This document shows positions 1 to 11,054 of a DNA stretch of 64,000 bases, piece by piece (position 1 is the first letter of the stretch; each line of letters starts with the position of its first letter). Origin of the DNA: Metaphire vulgaris (Eukaryota; Annelida; Clitellata; Crassiclitellata; Megascolecidae); contig CM030832.1 of NCBI GenBank assembly GCA_018105865.1, positions 21,322,436 through 21,386,435 on the forward strand, read 5' to 3'. Both the position numbers and the translations under genes were made by a program. Below the pieces are notes generated by a model, which made no database searches, was not told where the DNA came from, and worked only from the letters and a program-made list of their open reading frames with translations.

Positions 1-295
1 TTATTGGTCTCCAATCGCCAGTTATCCTCTTCTTGCATGTCTTGCAGGGTCCAGAAATGAGCGTTTTATTCTCTGTTTGGTTTACTGTAAAGTTCGTAAA
101 GTACTGTCGAGATTGTCAGGTATTTCTTTCCAAAAATTCGCCATGATCAATCAACAATTTACAAAGAGGCTGTCCATTAATTATGTCAACAATTTTTGGA
201 CAATTTTGACCCCCTTCCCTTGTCAACAACTGTCAACTTTCAGTGACCCCCTATCTATAATATTAAGATCCTTGGTCTGTATGTCTGTTATCTTC

Positions 296-468
296 GAGCG
301 TTCTGATTGGTTAGCTGTGTGAGCGTTCTGATTGGTTGCGTTCGAGCGTTCTGATTGTTTGGCTGTGTGAGCGTTCTGATTGGTTGGCTGTGTGAGCGTT
401 CTGATTGGTTACCTTCAAGCGTTCTGATTAGTTGGCTGGGTGAGCGTCCTGATTGGTCGTTCTGGAAT
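296..468. repeat. 24-25 bp tandem repeat, about 7 units
   Basis: Units of the form GAGCGTTCTGATTGGTTGG followed by CTGTGT repeat head to tail with small differences. They sit inside the TIR element at 167-897. Open frames across them are products of the repeat. Confidence 0.8.
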
Positions 469-477
469 ATTCGTTGC

Positions 478-560
478 CTCGAGCGAAACGAAGCGACGCG
501 AAGCGAAGCTCGCAGCGAGCGAAGCTCGCCTCAATCGAGCGAAGCGAGCCTTCGAGTTCT
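478..560. repeat. GAAGCGAGC-rich short repeat cluster
   Basis: Interleaved CGAAGCGA and GAGCGAAGC motifs in direct and inverted orientation form a low-complexity block directly after the 24-bp tandem repeat and inside the same TIR element. Confidence 0.6.
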
Positions 561-902
561 AGTAATTATGTCAAAAACTTTTTAGCCTCCCACTAAGACC
601 AGTGACAGGTCCCCATAAAACGTTTAGAAGGTTATTATTTTTTAAGCGATGATACATTTTCCCTTTCTTTTGTTCATCAAGTGTCATAATGTGGTGGTGA
701 TGACCTTTTTTGCTTGTCAGGTTTTTTCAGTTGTAACTTGTAATAAATAGTATTCCATGAAATTTTTTATTTTTTATAATTTGTCAAAAATGAAATTGTT
801 GACGTCAACTTCTCTTGACCCTCTCTCCCCCTGTTAACAACTGTCAAACTTTTTCAAACCCCTCCCCTATTTTGTTGACGTAATTAATGGACAGCCCCAA
901 AG

Positions 903-1259
903 CCAAAGAGATATTATCAGGTCGTTGATATTATATCTGAAACCTTGACAGAAAAGAAAATACTTTTTATGATGGCGATCTAAGTATGTAAGCAAGTCTA
1001 TATTTCCAAAAAGTTAGATTATTAAGATTATAAAATGTATTTCGATTTAATTAGAATGATTTTTAATTAATTAGAATTAGCTTTAAAAAACTAATTAATT
1101 ATAATTGTAAATACATAAACAGTTTTCTAGTTAATTAGGATTAGAATGAGCACATATTCTAATTAATCAGCTAATTAAGCTTAATTAGCTATTTAAAAAT
1201 ACAACACTGATTCTAAGCGCTGATAATGAAGCCGGAAATTATAGTGACATCGGCAACAG
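903..1259. other. AT-rich spacer, no gene seen
   Basis: No coding signal. From about 1030 to 1200 the sequence is built of overlapping AATTAATTAG-like words in both orientations, a partly palindromic AT-rich block. Confidence 0.6.
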
Positions 1260-1464
1260 GACAATTCGTCTACACGGCATTTCTCTTACACTGCGATTAG
1301 TGTGTAGACTATACGGTGATTGACCTACATGGCGATTAGCGGCATTCGCCTACACGGCGATTCGACAAAAGCTGCAGGCGAGACGCTGTACAGGCGAATG
1401 GCGCAATATAGGCGAATCGCCGTGTAGGCGAATCGCCGTGTAGGCGAATCGCCCGCGAATTGTC
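1260..1464. mobile_element. short TIR element with repeated CGCCTACACGG motif
   Basis: The ends GACAATTCG and CGAATTGTC are inverted copies. The interior is made of CCTACACGGCGATTCG words on the left and their reverse complement on the right, so the strand can fold into a hairpin. No obvious target duplication; superfamily unknown. Confidence 0.6.
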
Positions 1465-1756
1465 TAGTAACCAAGGTATCGACGGTGACTCATCGGAGCT
1501 CAGTGAAGCAGAGGCGTAGCGAGGTATCCGACACCCGGGGGCAAGGTGTACTGTTGGCGCGTTGGGCGGTAGCCAGGGGATACAAGGGGTGCAATTGCAC
1601 CCCCCAAGATGTCAAATGTTAAAAAATTTGATGCCATTATTTGAGCACTAGCATTGCAATGTACAATGCAATTCTTTCTTTATTACTTTTTTATCATTGT
1701 TTTGTTTCCGGTATTTGTTAACGTTAAAACGTTCAAACAAATAAGAAAATATACCA

Positions 1757-2866
1757 CAATTTCATTGACTTCAAACAAGCATTTGACAGCATACAGCATA
1801 AAGAACTATGGCAAGCACTGAAGCACTATGGTATTCCAGAGAAGCTAGTGAATCTCATTTAAAACTTATACAATAAAACAATGAGCGGAGTGAAAATTAA
1901 TGGGGAACTAACTGAATGGTTTGAAATAACAATTGGAACGAGACAAGGATGTGGCTTATCTCCACTGCTATTCAATATAATACTAGATGTGGTAATGCAA
2001 AAAGCAATATAAAACACAAAAGAAGAAAATGCTGGAGTAAAAGTATATGGACAAACAATAAATAATTGAAGGTTTGCAGACGACATAGATGTGATAACAA
2101 CAAAAGCAGATCATCTACAAACATTAACCAATGAAATAAGCAAGGCCGGAAAAAGTGGGGTTAAAATAAATATACAGAAAACTAAAGCAATGGTCACGGG
2201 GAACAAGAAGGGGAAAGTTAATCTAAAACTAAAGGAGGAAATAATAGAACAAGTACCAAAATTCGTATACCTAGGATCAGTACTGACAGAAGATGGACTA
2301 AGCGAAGAAGACATAATAAGGAGAATTGGACTAACAAGTGCAGCATTTGGAAAGCTTGAGAATATACGGAAAGACAAACAAATATCATTGAAAACAAAAC
2401 TAAAGCTATATAATATACTGATCAAACCAATACTATTATATGGATCAGAATGCTGGACCATAAAGAAGAAAGATGAAAGAAGATTAATGATTGCAGAAAT
2501 GAACTGGTTAAGAGGAATAGCAGGAGTCAGCAGAAGACAAAGAAATGATCAAAGAAAAGACAGAGCAAAAGGAAACGATAATTGAATCAATACAGAAACG
2601 AAGACTGAAATGGTTTGGTCATGTGGAAAGAAAGAAGGAAGCAAGAATATCAAAGAAAGCACTATACAACTATGTTGAAGGGAAAAGGAGAAAAGGAAGA
2701 CCACGAAAAACATGGACAGAAAACTTAAAAGAGGATGCAGAAGAAATGCAAATGAACTTAATCCAATTGACCAGAGCAGCAAGAGACAGACAGAAGTGGA
2801 AGGAACTCATTCAGACCCATCGTCCAACCCAATATGGAAAGACGGAAGAAAAGAAGATTTGTTAAC
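1757..2866 (+). pseudogene. non-LTR retrotransposon reverse transcriptase, 5'-truncated and decayed
   Basis: Read in one frame with internal stops, this encodes the RT palm and C-terminal tail of a LINE: DFKQAFDS, then a TRQGCGLSPLLFN-type motif near 1940, the catalytic FADD at 2073-2084, VYLGSVLTEDG, LLYGSECWTIKK, and the tail RRLKWFGHVER ... KRRKGRPRKTW. The last part (2545-2865) is in a shifted frame. The stops and frameshift make it non-functional. No endonuclease domain remains. Confidence 0.9.
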
Positions 2867-3011
2867 GTAAACATAATCGTCCATCGTATCGTTATCTTTT
2901 TTCACAGGTAAATACAACAATTAACGAATAAAATACAATGTAGTTAGTAAGCATAGGGCCATAGGTTATCATATAACTCCAGAAAATAGATTCGTATTAC
3001 CGACTTGTTAA

Positions 3012-3083
3012 CCCCTTAACCGTGTATTTAACTGTAACTCAATGTAAAATGGACGGATATATCCGGTATCCCCAGTTAAGGGG
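3012..3083. mobile_element. 72-bp TTAA-flanked palindromic element
   Basis: TTAA stands on both sides (3008-3011, 3084-3087) and the ends are the inverted pair CCCCTTAAC / GTTAAGGGG. TTAA duplication with C-rich ends is typical of piggyBac- or Kolobok-type elements. A longer relative may be the element at 22623-24083. Confidence 0.6.
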
Positions 3084-4134
3084 TTAAATTCTAGACTGCA
3101 GTACACTTGATGTCATTTTTTGAGAGTAGGCTAGGCCTCCTATATTGGAATAAAAATATTTAAATATTAATGTTAGGACATGTTCAAAAAGCAGAAATCT
3201 GTTGTATGTAGGCGTGTATGCATGAAGTCAATTTTCATAAATAGCATTTATTTATTATTTGTATTATTATTTTATACAGATCATTGCAATGACAGATCAG
3301 ACAGACCATCTGAACCAAAGAAAAAGCAGCGAAAAATTGCAGATTTATTTCGGTCAAACCTGGACTCTGAAATTGCAGACCATCAGTAGCAGGCGCCCAT
3401 CGTTGATGATAGGCTTTTTGCAAATGAACACGCGCTTATGAAAGCTTTCCACTGTCAGCAGTTTTGTCAGCAGATTGTACATCAGATCTCAAAGTCATTG
3501 TGTCACTGCCAAGTTGTGATGGCGACGTAGACGTACAATTTGTTTCAACTGGCCCAATAGATATAGTTTGTGTTATAAATAAACCGAAGAACAGGGAAAA
3601 TGTTGCAGAATTAGGAACTAGACAGTGTCTTGAGTGCCAGCACTGTCATTATATAGCCAAATTGAATCAAGTTTGCTCGAGTCGATTATCGATATACTGC
3701 ATATAGGCATGTCCATTATTTGAAATATAAGAATTGCACCCCAGACAAATTCCTAGCTATGCCACTGGTTGGCGCCCCCCGACAACCCGACAACATCCCT
3801 CAAACTGTTGATAAACAAGAAAAAGTTCATCACCTGCGTTCTCTCGGGTGCCCCATCAACTCTATACGGCGCCCCTCTCCTGTGGTCCTGACAAGCAAAA
3901 AACAAAAAAGGTAGTCACGATTGCTTCTTGTTTCAAAACCCGATTTTGGCGCCCCTCACTTCGGCGCCCCTGGGCATATGCTCCTGCCCCCTCGCTACGC
4001 CTCTGCAGTGAAGCTGTCGTTTTCTTAATATGAGATAAAAAGCAAGTGCCCAAAATGACTACACAAGCGTTAACAATTATAGTTTAGAACTATTTCTGCT
4101 GAATAGCGACGTTTCTTTTTGCTAATCGTTGTAG

Positions 4135-5006
4135 AACCATTGTACGCCATTCCGCTGAAACTTGGTCATGGAAAGTCGAAATCGTCATCTGGATTGGAGA
4201 TATTGAACAATGGATTGGGGGTTCGAAAGATCGACAAGCAATGGGATCCAAATTTCTTTTTGCTAAGAACAAACGCGCGCACAGTTCGTTGCGAAAATCC
4301 ACTGACAAAGTCTCGACAGCTGCCAGACACTCATAAGAGGTATTCGATGCCGATATCGTCATTTGTTCAGTCGCATTTAGACACTGATTTAAAAGAATAT
4401 GATGACAGCCATTTGGACGTCAACAACGCGCTTGATTCGAAGTCCGTGTTCAGATCTTCTGGATACATTGCCGATCACAGAAAAACTGGACTCGGAGATC
4501 AGTTGAATAATTTAAATGCAGATGACATGAAATCAGGAAGAAATCTTCATAATTTTCCTTCATCTGCCGTCACCTCTTACGCTATGAACCGCAACGAAGA
4601 CCACATCACAGAACGAGCTAAATTGCAGCAGCTCTGCACCTTGAATGCCCTTTCTAACAAAGATAAACGATACAACAATCAACCAGCCAGCAGCAATATT
4701 CTCCGAAGAAAATCTTACTACGCGACTGTAAACCTTAGACCCAAAACTGTTGAATGGTCTGCAAATGCAGCTAAGTTCGTTGTGGTTGATATAGATTTAG
4801 ATGGTAGAAGTAATATCAGTACAGCCGAAGTCAGCACAGCAGATGCCACGATCTTTAACAGATCAAGATCGAAAGTCCAATCGGATCACAGGCCGATGAT
4901 TTCAAGAAGCCGAAGTGCCGACAGCTCCGTCAATTATCTGTTTCAGAGAATGCTTTCGTTAGATTCGTCTATTGATGGTCGTAGACTTGCTACTGAGATA
5001 CTCTGA
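4135..5006 (+). CDS. long coding exon of an unrecognised protein
   Basis: A 290-codon open frame with no low-complexity explanation, ending in TGA at 5004-5006. A good 3' splice site lies just upstream (pyrimidine tract, then TTGTAG at 4129-4134), which would make the exon start at 4135 with two bases completing a codon; that is why I prefer it to an ATG at 4119. The protein is hydrophilic, rich in Ser, Asn, Arg and Asp, with a Ser/Arg-rich C-terminus (SRSRSADSS), and has no signal peptide, membrane span or domain I know. Base composition differs from the surrounding transposons and there are no stops, so it is probably a host exon, likely the last one. A hAT pair (1509-4005) sits in what would be the preceding intron. 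Function unknown. Confidence 0.6.
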
Positions 5007-5394
5007 TCATGTGACCCGATCAAGAGAGCTGACATGAAATAGTCATGCATTCCCAGTTGATAAAATTAGTCACATTAACTAAACAATTAGAAAACAGGCA
5101 TTTTAAAATAACACCCGAAAATCGCCTTGAACAGGATGCCTTGCCGTCTCCGCTTGTACCAGGCAACGAATTCCTGCAAACACTAATTATTACCAGCAAT
5201 TAGATTCAGTCTCTTCGGTGCTTTTATAATAACCGCAGCGAAGCCACTGTCATAGTCCCAACGTAGCTCCTCAATTGCTGTTCAAAAGAAAATGAACGCA
5301 ATTACAATGTTGACGCCAGAAAGAAAGAATGCTGAGAGCACTTAACTTCATGCAATATGACACTTGTATTCAAGCAGAGGTATATAAATGGAGG
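5007..5394. other. downstream of the 4135-5006 exon, no gene seen
   Basis: Possible 3' UTR and intergenic DNA. I see no canonical AATAAA signal close to the stop codon and no repeat structure. Confidence 0.4.
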
Positions 5395-5680
5395 GTGGGA
5401 AGTTAGCAGAGTGGTAACAACATTGGACCACAGAGGTCACGGGTTCAATACCCGCAGAAGCCCTAAGGTCGACTCAGCCTTACTCGCTACAAGACGGTGG
5501 TAAAATGAGAAGCAGCGTTAAGCTACGAGGTAAAATGTGGGTCTGGGGAAAGTAATGGCAACCTACCCAAATTAATGGCTTATATATACCACCTACGACG
5601 CTGATTGCATAGAACGGAGATAAGCGCCGGGACCCAACGCTCGGACTCGAGTACGGGACCTACCTTTACCACTTACAATA
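5395..5680 (+). mobile_element. tRNA-derived SINE
   Basis: The 5' part has both internal RNA polymerase III promoter boxes at tRNA spacing: box A TTAGCAGAGTGG (5403-5414) and box B GGTTCAATACC (5442-5452). The following 220 bp is an unrelated body (GGTAAAATGAG ... GAGATAAGCGCCGGGACCC), as in SINEs. It is not a tRNA gene: the 3' half cannot form an acceptor stem with the start. Confidence 0.78.
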
Positions 5681-6283
5681 TAAATGGAACAGAGAGATCA
5701 TATAGGCTCCTACTGTAATCCAGCCCAGGAAGTTATTTATAATATGAAGCCAAACACAAGCCTTCAAATACAGACCTAATGCTGCTGATGTAGGCTAACT
5801 ACACGTATTACGGTATTAGGCCTACAATAGAATTTTATTTGATAAGCCAGACTACTGGGGTTATAGCTGAACCCATTGGGTCAGGACGACCCTCACTGGC
5901 GACAAAAAATTTTGTACGGGAGAAGTTTGACTTATTTTAAATTCAATACCGAGAGCTCGTGTCGCTCAACGACCGAACGGCCTTCCGTGCTGAATTTATA
6001 TAAAGACGCTATACAAAGTGTTCATTTGGAGGATCTGTGCTATTCTAAGTGAAAGTCGGGATTTGAATTTCCGAACGCTTTTGTTGCTGCTACAATTTCT
6101 GAGAAATTTAGTATTTGTAGACACAAAGTCACGTGCATGATCACTTCTTTTGACAGTTTAATATGAAGAAATAAAGTTATAAGTCGTATCTACTGCATTA
6201 GATAATAAACTGCTTTGCTTCAAAGATTTGTTACGTGTAGAGGTCTAATCCTTACAGGGGCGCCCACAGGTGGAGGGAAAGGA
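5681..6283. other. no gene seen
   Basis: Unique-looking, stop-rich DNA with no recognisable coding, repeat or terminal structure. Confidence 0.4.
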
Positions 6284-6291
6284 AGCAAATG

Positions 6292-6705
6292 CAGAGCCGT
6301 AACTGGGGTTTTCGGCGCCAGGGGCAAGATTTATATTTTGCGCCCCTAAATTTCGGTGATGACCTTTTTTAGTCGTCACAAAGTTTACTTATCACCATAA
6401 AACACTCCATTTTTCGGGCTGATGACCAGTAGCGTCATTTCACACTTTTATTGGGGGGGGGCGAGATAATTTTTTGCCAAATGTTTGACAAATTTTAGGC
6501 AATGCAATTTATGCAAATTTTAGGCAATTTTTGCAAATTGTAGGCAATTTTTTGCAAATTGTAGACAATTTTTGGAAATTTTGGGCAATTATTGGTCCGA
6601 TTTTGGCAAATTTACAATTTTTTATTTTTTCACATCCAAAATGCGCCCCCTCCGGTCGGCGCCCGGGGCGGCTTGCCCCGCTGACCCCACCTAGTTACGA
6701 CTCTG
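6292..6705. mobile_element. hAT MITE
   Basis: Ends CAGAGCCGTAACTGGGG and CCTAGTTACGACTCTG are inverted copies, with an exact 8-bp duplication AGCAAATG at 6284-6291 and 6706-6713. The interior has GGCGCC, TTGCGCCCCTAAAT and GATGACCTTTTTTAGTCGTCAC, shared with the elements at 11879 and 14453, so the three are one family. A run of TTTTGGGCAATT-like words (6490-6620) is a short internal repeat. Confidence 0.9.
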
Positions 6706-6947
6706 AGCAAATGCTTCCAGAAAATCTAGGGGGAAATTCCCCGTGTTTTGGTATCACGTTGGAATAGCATATTAATTTGATAAGTGCCTGTGCAATTACT
6801 GCAGTGCAGCTTCGTAACTTAATATACTCAGTTCAAGTTCCTTATTGTCAGGCATTCAGACAATTTATTATAAATGCCACTTTTAGGTACAGGCATTCTT
6901 GTAATGCAGAGTGTAAACTTCTTGTGAACCTATTGGTTTGTTATAAA

Positions 6948-7495
6948 CAGTGTTGGGAAGTAACGAGTTACTGTAACTAAGTTACTGTAACTTAGTTACC
7001 AAATCAGTAACTGTAACTAGATACATTTTAAAAGGTAACTAGTAACTGTAACTAGATACTTTTTTGAGGAACTGTAACGGAAATTTTATAGTTACTTTGC
7101 AAGTTACTTTTATTTTTATTTCTAGTAGAATTTCTATTAAAAGCAAGCAGCAATTGGTACTACCAGTACAATTGGTACTAACGGTAGGGTCTATATTGTG
7201 GACTTTTTTAGCGTCTTTTTAACTACAAGTAACAAGAATTTCTATTAAAAGCAAGCAGCAATTGGTACTACCAGTACAATTGGTACTGACGGTAGGGTCT
7301 ATATTGTGGACTTTTAAGCGTCTTTTAACTACAAGTAACGTAACTGTAAGTCTGTAACTAGTTACTTTGGAAGTAACTGTAACTTTAACTAGTTACTTTT
7401 TTGAAAAGTATATTGTAACTGTATCTAGTTACTTTTTAGCATAGTAACTTGTGACTGTAACTAGATACAAATAAAAAGTAACTTACCCAACACTG
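6948..7495. mobile_element. hAT MITE built of GTAACTGTAACTAGTTAC repeats
   Basis: Ends CAGTGTTGGGAAGTAAC and TAACTTACCCAACACTG; exact 8-bp duplication GTTATAAA at 6940-6947 and 7496-7503. Both halves consist of degenerate GTAACTAGTTAC words, so the strand can fold on itself. The centre holds a tandem duplication of about 100 bp (7127-7224 and 7225-7325). Confidence 0.9.
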
Positions 7496-7503
7496 GTTAT
7501 AAA

Positions 7504-8770
7504 TTCATTTTAAAGTTACATACATGACATGCTGATGTACACATAGAATGCCCCGACAGCAAAATTCATTATTTAAAGCATGCACTATGATTTAAATAGC
7601 CTATAGGTGTCTGGATATATGGCCGTATCTCAAAAACTAGAGCTGATAGAGAAAATCTGCTGAAATATTTAGAATCAGCACCCTAAATATACCAAGAAGC
7701 AGGTCTAACTTCTAGGGCGCCAGACAAAACAATTTTTGTTGCCCTGTGTAATTTGTAGATAATTTTGAATAGTTTGCCAGTGCAATAACTGCAGTATCCC
7801 TCTTTAGTTTCAACTCACATTCAGTAGTGCTCTGTGGCTGTCAGAATTTTCCAAAATTAAGAAGTAGAAGTTGTTGGCATGAAATTTAACGGTGCACCGA
7901 AGGGTGTTATTTTATGTCCAAAATACACTGAAACTCACCTACAAGCATCTATTGTTCCAAAATAATAATGTCGGGGTTTTACCCCGTTTAGAGTTGGTGG
8001 TGGGAGGGGAGGACGGGTAAGAGGGATGCTGCTTCCAGCAGCTGGGGGGATGGGCGTCTCTGAATCTTTCCACCCCACAGAGACGGACCCTTTAGAGTCA
8101 TAGGCCTACTCTTACATCGCTCTGTCTTCTCCAGACAAAAAAAACAAATCTTCCGTCTATAGGTTTTGCATTGAAAACAAATCAATCTTGGAATATGTTC
8201 ACTAATATCTGACAATAAATTCTAATTCTAATGATATGCTTAAAAGTATGCTTAAATGATATATTATGCTATGATATGCTTAAAAGTATCATGACACCAA
8301 CTTCCCTTTGGCTAGGATTATGCCTAGCATGTCAGTTTCAGTTGGAGGGTGTGCTCGATGCACACGCTGATGATGTGGCAGGAGAGAGGCTGTTTATGTA
8401 GGCCTAGGCCTACTGTAGGTGCTGTCGGTCTTGTGTCAACAAGGCACTCGATGACTAGTCAGAAAACTGAGATTTTAGATTTGTGTGAAGAGGCTGAGCT
8501 CACTTAAAGAGAGCAAAATCGAAACTCACAGACATCAAATTCTAACATAATTTAGATAATTTCGACCAATTTAATATAAAATGTATTTGTCCAGAGATCT
8601 TATGATTAAAAATATTCTTAATCTGTGATTTGATCCAAACAAAATGACACATATGCGCCGACTTTTGGTTTTGGGTACTGGGGCGAACTTACTTCCAGAA
8701 TCTAGCCTCTGGCCCCAACTTCCGCAAGAACCCCGTGCCTCGAGTCGTTCCTGTACAGTCGTCGTCTAAG
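7504..8770. other. no gene seen; old repeat remnants
   Basis: No convincing ORF. The stretch around 7905-7965 resembles 46885-46940 in the hAT at 46022, so part of it is an old copy of that family. 7988-8215 has an open minus-strand frame of 75 codons that I do not recognise. Confidence 0.4.
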
Positions 8771-9185
8771 GGGCCATCCATAAATGACGTCATGCTCTTA
8801 GGGGAAGGAGTTCATACATTTGTGACGATGTATGACGACGGGGAATCAGAAATGTGACGTCGCATAGGCCTAATACTAAATATTTTATTAATACCGTAAT
8901 GCTATGTTACAGCAAAATTGGATGTATTTTACACTTATAATTATTATACACTTCATTTTTAAAAAATAATTTTAAAAGTTTCTGGATATTGTTTCAACAA
9001 TAATAATTAATAATTACAATGAATATTTTAAAACAAAACATTAATTTTGACATTGGAAAGACAAGATGACGGGAAGGGGGTTAACGCGTTGTGACGTCAT
9101 ATTTGAGGGGTCTGACTTTTGAGACTTGTGACGCGGGGAGAGTCAAAAGCTGCCAAAATCGCGTGACGTCATTTATAGACGGCCC
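8771..9185. mobile_element. TIR element (GGCNGTCC family), copy 2
   Basis: Ends GGGCCATCCATAAATGACG and, in reverse complement, GGGCCGTCTATAAATGACG. Each end carries the palindrome TGACGTCA. C-rich tracts with GTGACG words lie inside. Short TAA-like repeats flank it but no clear long duplication. The interrupted copy at 14867-16426 is the same family in reverse. Confidence 0.72.
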
Positions 9186-9786
9186 TTAATGTAACAATTA
9201 ACAAATAAAAAAGTAGCAAATGTGTGAAATTATGAACCTCTATTCTAATTTCTAGCCTATACACGGCTTGGATTTATCAAGCTAATCACAAAATACCAGT
9301 TAAACACTACACATCCTTTGATTCCATTCCACGGTCATTTAATTAATTTAGGCCAAAGCAGTACTGGGGCGTAACTATACCCTTGCCCCTGTACCTTGGC
9401 GGTTACTGAGCAAATGACCCGTTGCCCCTATGGAGTCGGTGTCTATGAAATGACATTTGATCATGATTTTGAGTCTTTATTATTTAACAATGAAACAATA
9501 ATTCTTAGGGTTGTCAGGTGTCCGGCATTTGACCGGACTGTCCGGTATTTAGGTAATTTGTCCGGTGAAAAAATGGAGGCAATACCGGACATGCATGTGT
9601 CCGGTATTTTCTTGCAAACTACAAAACTACAGCAAATAAGTCACTCTCAGTCTAGTACAATCTGAATTCTGGATTTGACTTTGCCCGGCTGACTTCGGAT
9701 ATAGCTATTTACTTACTTACTTACAGTGGTTTGCGGAAGCAGCGAGTCAGTGACGCAAGCTAGATTCTAGAACTATTCAAATTTCG

Positions 9787-10257
9787 AATTCATTCATTCA
9801 TTCATTCGTGGACGATTTCTATAGCGCCGTAACAAGGCTGAGTCTGCCCACAACAAAAGTCTGCCCACAACAAAAGCGCTTTAACATCTCAACTATACCC
9901 CAATCCAAAGATATGCGTTTTAAGCTCTTAATGAAGTGCTCAGGAGTATTAGCCGTGGTGACATCTTCAGGAAGAGAGTTCCACAAGAGGAGGTTACCGC
10001 GTGTAAAGGATCTCTCTCCAAACTTACTAGTCTTGGAGGGAGGATGAACCTGAAGTTTGACCCTACGACTCGAACGGAGCGACGATCTTCTGTCACTACA
10101 TTGCGGTCACTTTACAAGAGAGGCAAGGTACTCCGGACAGCACGGGTCGTGCAGCACTCTGTATGTCAGCCAGCATCTCTTGAACACAATCTTCTCACGG
10201 ACTTGAAGCCAATGAAGACGATCCCCGAGAAAAACAGAATCTTTGCCAACATTCTGT
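9787..10257 (-). mobile_element. CR1/L2-type LINE 3' end with (GAAT)n tail
   Basis: Read on the minus strand this gives the last residues of a LINE RT (CPEYLASLVKRPQGNDR, GERSFTRGN, LWNSLPEDV) followed by a 3' UTR with CAGCCTTGTTACGGCGCTATAG and a (GAAT)n tail (9788-9806 on the plus strand). It is the same family as 42088-42952. It is 5'-truncated and frameshifted near 10040. Confidence 0.85.
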
Positions 10258-10414
10258 GAATTAGACTATTGGATTTACAAATTTACCGTAAATTTCAAAT
10301 TCCTGCGCCTACGAGTCTACGACGCTACTGCGCTGGACTGGAGAAGTTTGTTATTTTAATAACTAATAATCACTTTTTATATCATTGTTAACGCAGTTTT
10401 GTATTCTTTCTCAC

Positions 10415-10830
10415 TTGAGCTAGTATTAAATGAGTTGAAGAACGGCACTCCAATTTCCATTGCTACGGATGCTTCGAATAAAAGAAATCGGAAGTTGTTT
10501 CCCATTGCCGTACAATATTTTACTCCTCAGGAAGGTATTTGTTTAAAAATCTTAGATTTCTTTGAGGGCGCATTTTAAGACTCAGTCTATTAAAAATCAG
10601 CTGTGTCGAGTGCTTGAAGAGAAAGAATTGTCGTGGGCAAATGTTTCTGCATATGGAGCTGACAATGCTTCAGTTAACTATGGAGTTAACAATTCCGTTT
10701 TCCAAAAACTAACCAGTCAGGAAAACAAATACATTATTGCAGCTCACTGCAATGACCACATTTTACACAATTGCGCTAGAAATGCTTTAAAACTTGTGTA
10801 TGTTGACGTAGAAAATTTGGGTTCCTGTAT
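10415..10830 (+). pseudogene. hAT transposase fragment
   Basis: Across two frames: ISIATDASNKRN, FPIAVQYFTPQ, then GADNASVNYG and HCNDHILHN. The DNAS and HC..H..HN patterns belong to the hAT RNase-H-like catalytic region. A frameshift near 10565, and missing N- and C-terminal parts, make it a relic. It lies in the hAT element 9508-10898, in the same orientation as that element's presumed gene. Confidence 0.75.
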
Positions 10831-11054
10831 TTTGGGTACGTGTCCGGTATTTTGGGGACTGGTGTCCGGTATTTTGGGGACTGGGACCTGGCAACCCTAT
10901 TCTTAATGAATAAAACAGAATATAAATTCCAGCATGAAAATTCTATTGCACATTCCTTTATGTTGTTGTCTGATCTGTCTGTTTGTTTTAAATTTCGTCT
11001 TTCCTTTTTTGTATCGCTGCAGGAATGACTTGAAAATGAAGTCATTTAAGTGGT

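Larger units (their letters stand above)
167..897. mobile_element. TIR DNA element (GGCTGTCC family), copy 1
   Basis: Both ends carry matching inverted repeats: the left starts AGGCTGTCCATTAATTATG and the right reads, in reverse complement, GGGCTGTCCATTAATTACG, followed by GTCAACAA. The direct repeat CAAAG flanks it at 162-166 and 898-902, a candidate target duplication. Inside the ends lie pyrimidine-rich tracts with TGTCAAC. No transposase is visible, so it is non-autonomous. The same end motif recurs at 8771, 14867, 29873 and 38041. Superfamily not assigned. Confidence 0.7.
1561..3767. mobile_element. hAT-like element nested in the outer hAT
   Basis: The exact 8-bp repeat GTTGGCGC flanks it at 1553-1560 and 3768-3775. 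The right end reads CCTAGCTATGCCACTG, a good hAT terminus. The left end (GGCGGTAGCCAGGG) is a diverged copy. Near both ends the words GTGCAATTGCACC and GAATTGCACC mirror each other. It contains a LINE RT relic (1757-2866), a tiny TTAA element (3012-3083) and unrecognised short open frames at 3180-3706, one with a KKKQRKIADLF-like run. Confidence 0.72.
1509..4005. mobile_element. hAT non-autonomous element (outer)
   Basis: The terminal inverted repeat CAGAGGCGTAGCGAGG opens the element and its reverse complement closes it. An exact 8-bp direct repeat, CAGTGAAG, flanks it at 1501-1508 and 4006-4013. An 8-bp duplication with CAG...CTG ends is the hAT signature. Most of its length is a second hAT (1561-3767); the outer element alone is about 290 bp. 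Confidence 0.88.
9508..10898. mobile_element. hAT element with transposase remnant
   Basis: Ends GGGTTGTCAGGTGTCC and ACCTGGCAACCC are inverted; ATTCTTA repeats directly at 9501-9507 and 10899-10905 (7-8 bp, one mismatch at the eighth base). TGTCCGGTATTTT words recur near both ends. It contains part of a hAT transposase (10415-10830) and an antisense LINE (9787-10257). Confidence 0.75.

Noticed and set aside
296..468. CRISPR array
   Set aside because: Units are directly contiguous with no spacers, and this is eukaryotic DNA.
5395..5470. tRNA gene
   Set aside because: Promoter boxes fit, but the sequence does not close an acceptor stem and continues into a SINE body.
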